Assembly: GCA_030435675.1 (NCBI GenBank)
Contig: CM059621.1
Coordinates: 17,795,241-17,859,240 of the forward strand
Origin: Steinernema hermaphroditum
Taxonomy: Eukaryota > Nematoda > Chromadorea > Rhabditida > Steinernematidae
Direction: 5' to 3'
DNA: 64,000 bases
Shown one piece after another: positions 60,301 to 64,000 of the stretch. Each line of letters opens with the position of its first letter. Position 1 is the first letter of the stretch. Position numbers and translations under genes: made by a program. Below the pieces are notes generated by a model, which made no database searches, was not told where the DNA came from, and saw only the letters and a program-made list of their open reading frames with translations.

Positions 60301-63300
60301 CAATCATAAAAATGCTATGGTACTTTGGAGCAGGAGGGTCAGATGCAGAGCTTTTGGTATGAGCGGGGGCCCTGCTGTCTCGAATTGAAAGTTTTGCAGG
60401 AAACTAAGATAGTCCACAGTAATTCCAACGGGAATAGGCGCGTTCGATCAGGCTCGTGCAGTTCTACAAGATCCAATCATAAAAATGCTATGGTACTTTG
60501 GAGCAGGAGGGTCAGATGCAGAGCTTTTGGTATGAGCGGGGGCCCTGCTGTCTCGAATTGAAAGTTTTGCAGGAAACTAAGATAGTCCACAGTAATCCCA
60601 ACGGGAGTAGGCGCGTTCGATCAGGCTCGTGCAGTTCTACAAGATCCAATCATAAAAATGCTATGGTACTTTGGAGCAGGAGGGTCAGATGCAGAGCTTT
60701 TGGTATGAGCGGGGGGCCCTGCTGTCTCGAATTGAAAGTTTTGCAGGAAACTAAGATAGTCCACAGTAAATCCAGCGGGAGTAGGCGCGTTCGATCAGGC
60801 TCGTGCAGTTCTACAAGATCCAATCATAAAAATGCTATGGTACTTTGGAGCAGGAGGGTCAGATGCAGAGCTTTTGGTATGAGCGGGGGCCCTGCTGTCT
60901 CGAATTGAAAGTTTTGCAGGAAACTAAGATAGTCCACAGTAATCCCAACGGGAATAGGCGCGTTCGATCAGGCTCGTGCAGTTCTACAAGATCCAATCAT
61001 AAAAATGCTATGGTACTTTGGAGCAGGAGGGTCAGATGCAGAGCTTTTGGTATGAGCGGGGGCCCTGCTGTCTCGAATTGAAAGTTTTGCAGGAAACTAA
61101 GATAGTCCACAGTAATCCCAACGGGAGTAGGCGCGTTCGATCAGGCTCGTGCAGTTCTACAAGATCCAATCATAAAAATGCTATGGTACTTTGGAGCAGG
61201 AGGGTCAGATGCAGAGCTTTTGGTATGAGCGAGGGGCCCTGCTGTCTCGAATTGAAAGTTTTGCAGGAAACTAAGATAGTCCACAGTAAATCCAGCGGGA
61301 GTAGGCGCGTTCGATCAGGCTCGTGCAGTTCTACAAGATCCAATCATAAAAATGCTATGGTACTTTGGAGCAGGAGGGTCAGATGCAGAGCTTTTGGTAT
61401 GAGCAGGGGCCCTGCTGTCTCGAATTGAAAGTTTTGCAGGAAACTAAGATAGTCCACAGTAAATCCCAACGGGAATAGGCGCGTTCGATCAGGCTCGTGC
61501 AGTTCTACAAGATCCAATCATAAAAATGCTATGGTACTTTGGAGCAGGAGGGTCAGATGCAGAGCTTTTGGTATGAGCGGGGGCCCTGCTGTCTCGAATT
61601 GAAAGTTTTGCAGGAAACTAAGATAGTCCACAGTAAATCCAGCGGGAATAGGCGCGTTCGATCAGGCTCGTGCAGTTCTACAAGATCCAATCATAAAAAT
61701 GCTATGGTACTTTGGAGCAGGAGGGTCAGATGCAGAGCTTTTGGTATGAGCGGGGGCCCTGCTGTCTCGAATTGAAAGTTTTGCAGGAAACTAAGATAGT
61801 CCACAGTAATTCCAGCGGGAATAGGCGCGTTCGATCAGGCTCGTGCAGTTCTACAAGATCCAATCATAAAAATGCTATGGTACTTTGGAGCAGGAGGGTC
61901 AGATGCAGAGCTTTTGGTATGAGCGGGGGCCCTGCTGTCTCGAATTGAAAGTTTTGCAGGAAACTAAGATAGTCCACAGTAAATCCAACGGGAGTAGGCG
62001 CGTTCGATCAGGCTCGTGCAGTTCTACAAGATCCAATCATAAAAATGCTATGGTACTTTGGAGCAGGAGGGTCAGATGCAGAGCTTTTGGTATGAGCGAA
62101 GGGCCCTGCTGTCTCGAATTGAAAGTTTTGCAGGAAACTAAGATAGTCCACAGTAATCCCAACGGGAGTAGGCGCGTTCGATCAGGCTCGTGCAGTTCTA
62201 CAAGATCCAATCATAAAAATGCTATGGTACTTTGGAGCAGGAGGGTCAGATGCAGAGCTTTTGGTATGAGCGGGGCCCTGCTGTCTCGAATTGAAAGTTT
62301 TGCAGGAAACTAAGATAGTCCACAGTAATCCCAACGGGAGTAGGCGCGTTCGATCAGGCTCGTGCAGTTCTACAAGATCCAATCATAAAAATGCTATGGT
62401 ACTTTGGAGCAGGAGGGTCAGATGCAGAGCTTTTGGTATGAGCGGGGGCCCTGCTGTCTCGAATTGAAAGTTTTGCAGGAAACTAAGATAGTCCACAGTA
62501 AATCCAGCGGGAATAGGCGCGTTCGATCAGGCTCGTGCAGTTCTACAAGATCCAATCATAAAAATGCTATGGTACTTTGGAGCAGGAGGGTCAGATGCAG
62601 AGCTTTTGGTATGAGCGAGGGCCCTGCTGTCTCGAATTGAAAGTTTTGCAGGAAACTAAGATAGTCCACAGTAATCCCAACGGGAATAGGCGCGTTCGAT
62701 CAGGCTCGTGCAGTTCTACAAGATCCAATCATAAAAATGCTATGGTACTTTGGAGCAGGAGGGTCAGATGCAGAGCTTTTGGTATGAGCGAGGGCCCTGC
62801 TGTCTCGAATTGAAAGTTTTGCAGGAAACTAAGATAGTCCACAGTAATTCCAACGGGAGTAGGCGCGTTCGATCAGGCTCGTGCAGTTCTACAAGATCCA
62901 ATCATAAAAATGCTATGGTACTTTGGAGCAGGAGGGTCAGATGCAGAGCTTTTGGTATGAGCGGGGCCCTGCTGTCTCGAATTGAAAGTTTTGCAGGAAA
63001 CTAAGATAGTCCACAGTAATTCCAGCGGGAGTAGGCGCGTTCGATCAGGCTCGTGCAGTTCTACAAGATCCAATCATAAAAATGCTATGGTACTTTGGAG
63101 CAGGAGGGTCAGATGCAGAGCTTTTGGTATGAGAGGGGGCCCTGCTGTCTCGAATTGAAAGTTTTGCAGGAAACTAAGATAGTCCACAGTAAATCCAGCG
63201 GGAATAGGCGCGTTCGATCAGGCTCGTGCAGTTCTACAAGATCCAATCATAAAAATGCTATGGTACTTTGGAGCAGGAGGGTCAGATGCAGAGCTTTTGG

Positions 63301-64000
63301 TATGAGCGGGGGCCCTGCTGTCTCGAATTGAAAGTTTTGCAGGAAACTAAGATAGTCCACAGTAATCCCAGCGGGAGTAGGCGCGTTCGATCAGGCTCGT
63401 GCAGTTCTACAAGATCCAATCATAAAAATGCTATGGTACTTTGGAGCAGGAGGGTCAGATGCAGAGCTTTTGGTATGAGCGGGGGCCCTGCTGTCTCGAA
63501 TTGAAAGTTTTGCAGGAAACTAAGATAGTCCACAGTAATTCCAGCGGGAGTAGGCGCGTTCGATCAGGCTCGTGCAGTTCTACAAGATCCAATCATAAAA
63601 ATGCTATGGTACTTTGGAGCAGGAGGGTCAGATGCAGAGCTTTTGGTATGAGCGGGGGCCCTGCTGTCTCGAATTGAAAGTTTTGCAGGAAACTAAGATA
63701 GTCCACAGTAATTCCAGCGGGAGTAGGCGCGTTCGATCAGGCTCGTGCAGTTCTACAAGATCCAATCATAAAAATGCTATGGTACTTTGGAGCAGGAGGG
63801 TCAGATGCAGAGCTTTTGGTATGAGCGGGGGCCCTGCTGTCTCGAATTGAAAGTTTTGCAGGAAACTAAGATAGTCCACAGTAATCCCAACGGGAGTAGG
63901 CGCGTTCGATCAGGCTCGTGCAGTTCTACAAGATCCAATCATAAAAATGCTATGGTACTTTGGAGCAGGAGGGTCAGATGCAGAGCTTTTGGTATGAGCA
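57386..64000 (+). repeat. Subarray 8: homogenised B block reaching window end
   Basis: About 38 monomers with intact TTCGAT, 'ttctacaagatcc' and 'gctatgg'. Variation is almost limited to the G run before GGCCC (caaggg, cggggg, cagggg, cgaggg and one-base longer or shorter forms near 58289, 58981, 60711, 61231, 62098, 62271 and 62961) and to positions 96-110 (gtaatccc, gtaattcc, gtaaatcc; aac or agc; gggaat or gggagt). A possible loose trend runs from aatccc/aac near 57-59 kb to attcc/agc near 63 kb. The array continues past the window end. Confidence 0.88.
58979..58992. repeat. Perfect 14-bp palindrome
   Basis: Same AGCAGGGCCCTGCT form, in subarray 8. Confidence 0.9.

Larger units (their letters stand above)
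1..64000 (+). repeat. 173-bp satellite DNA array, head-to-tail, about 364 monomers
   Basis: The same 173-bp unit repeats without a break in called sequence. Recurring landmarks, for example the TTG of 'ctttggagcagg', fall at 1026, 1199, 1719, 1892, 2065 and so on at exact 173-bp steps, and deviations are small indels. All copies share one orientation; no inverted monomer was seen. Base composition of a typical B monomer (1026-1198) is 81 G+C of 173. The length is close to one nucleosome plus linker, which is common for plant and animal centromeric or heterochromatic satellites (established knowledge). I do not recognise the monomer family and cannot place the locus on a chromosome. The plus strand is arbitrary for such a repeat. 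No insertion sequence, gene or unique DNA interrupts the array. Confidence 0.99.

Noticed and set aside
1..64000. Hundreds of near-identical open frames of about 78 codons, some extending to 136-142 codons
   Set aside because: They start at TTG in 'ctttggagcagg' and stop at the TGA of 'gaattgaaag' in the next monomer. The period is not divisible by 3, so each frame is different from the last, there is no codon-position bias in the variation, and single-base indels simply fuse or break them. The longer ones arise from indels or run through N. Shadow frames of the repeat, on both strands.
1..64000. CRISPR array (regular direct repeats)
   Set aside because: There are no unique spacers; the whole 173-bp period is repeated. 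The length and uniformity fit satellite DNA.
1..64000. rDNA spacer or 5S rRNA gene cluster
   Set aside because: The monomer has no recognisable 5S gene, internal control region or terminator run of T.
1..64000. Alpha satellite (about 171 bp) because of similar length
   Set aside because: The sequence does not resemble alpha satellite, is much more GC-rich, and lacks a CENP-B box. Only the length is similar.
1..64000. Leucine-rich or zinc-finger tandem repeat protein gene
   Set aside because: The repeat length does not preserve a reading frame and stop codons occur in every frame within two monomers.

Overview
The window is one kind of sequence from end to end. It is a head-to-tail satellite DNA array with a basic monomer of 173 bp (about 47% G+C), all copies in the same orientation. 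About 364 monomers fill the 63.0 kb of called bases, and two runs of exactly 500 N (14001-14500 and 44464 minus one base, i.e. 43964-44463) interrupt the array. I found no protein-coding gene, RNA gene, transposable element, telomere repeat or CRISPR array. The many short open frames of about 78 codons are an artefact of the repeat: each starts at a TTG or ATG in one monomer and ends at the same TGA in the next. Because 173 is not a multiple of 3, the frame changes every monomer.

The organism is a eukaryote: a nucleosome-scale tandem monomer, tens of kilobases of it, in an assembly joined by fixed-size gaps (500 N is a common filler in Hi-C scaffolding). I do not recognise the monomer, so I cannot name the clade or say whether the array is centromeric, pericentromeric, subtelomeric or an interstitial heterochromatic block.

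Layout. (1) 1-5528: mixed A-type and B-type monomers with recombinant A/B forms and several indels. (2) 5529-14000: very homogeneous A/B blocks of 1-6 monomers, each opening with an A monomer and usually closing with a B monomer carrying 'gctatgg'. (3) Gap. (4) 14501-16638: B-type monomers next to a G-rich 45 bp insertion at the gap edge. (5) 16639-19061: decayed, indel-rich patch. (6) 19062-31006: strongly homogenised B-type block with traces of dimer and trimer higher-order structure. (7) 31007-33951: second decayed patch. (8) 33952-40352: homogenised block. (9) 40353-43963: variable-length higher-order units of 5, 3, 5 and 6 monomers, each delimited by a monomer with TTTGAT in place of TTCGAT. 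(10) Gap. (11) 44464-50281: block with its own diagnostic variants. (12) 50282-57385: the most diverged part, with a core at 53746-54958. (13) 57386-64000: homogenised again.

The biology visible here is repeat evolution. Variation is confined to three short windows of the monomer, separated by long, nearly invariant segments. Homogenised domains alternate with old patches. One particular CpG is lost repeatedly, and only in the old patches or as a higher-order-unit marker. The domain boundaries, the two gaps and the indel clusters are also where the assembly is least trustworthy.
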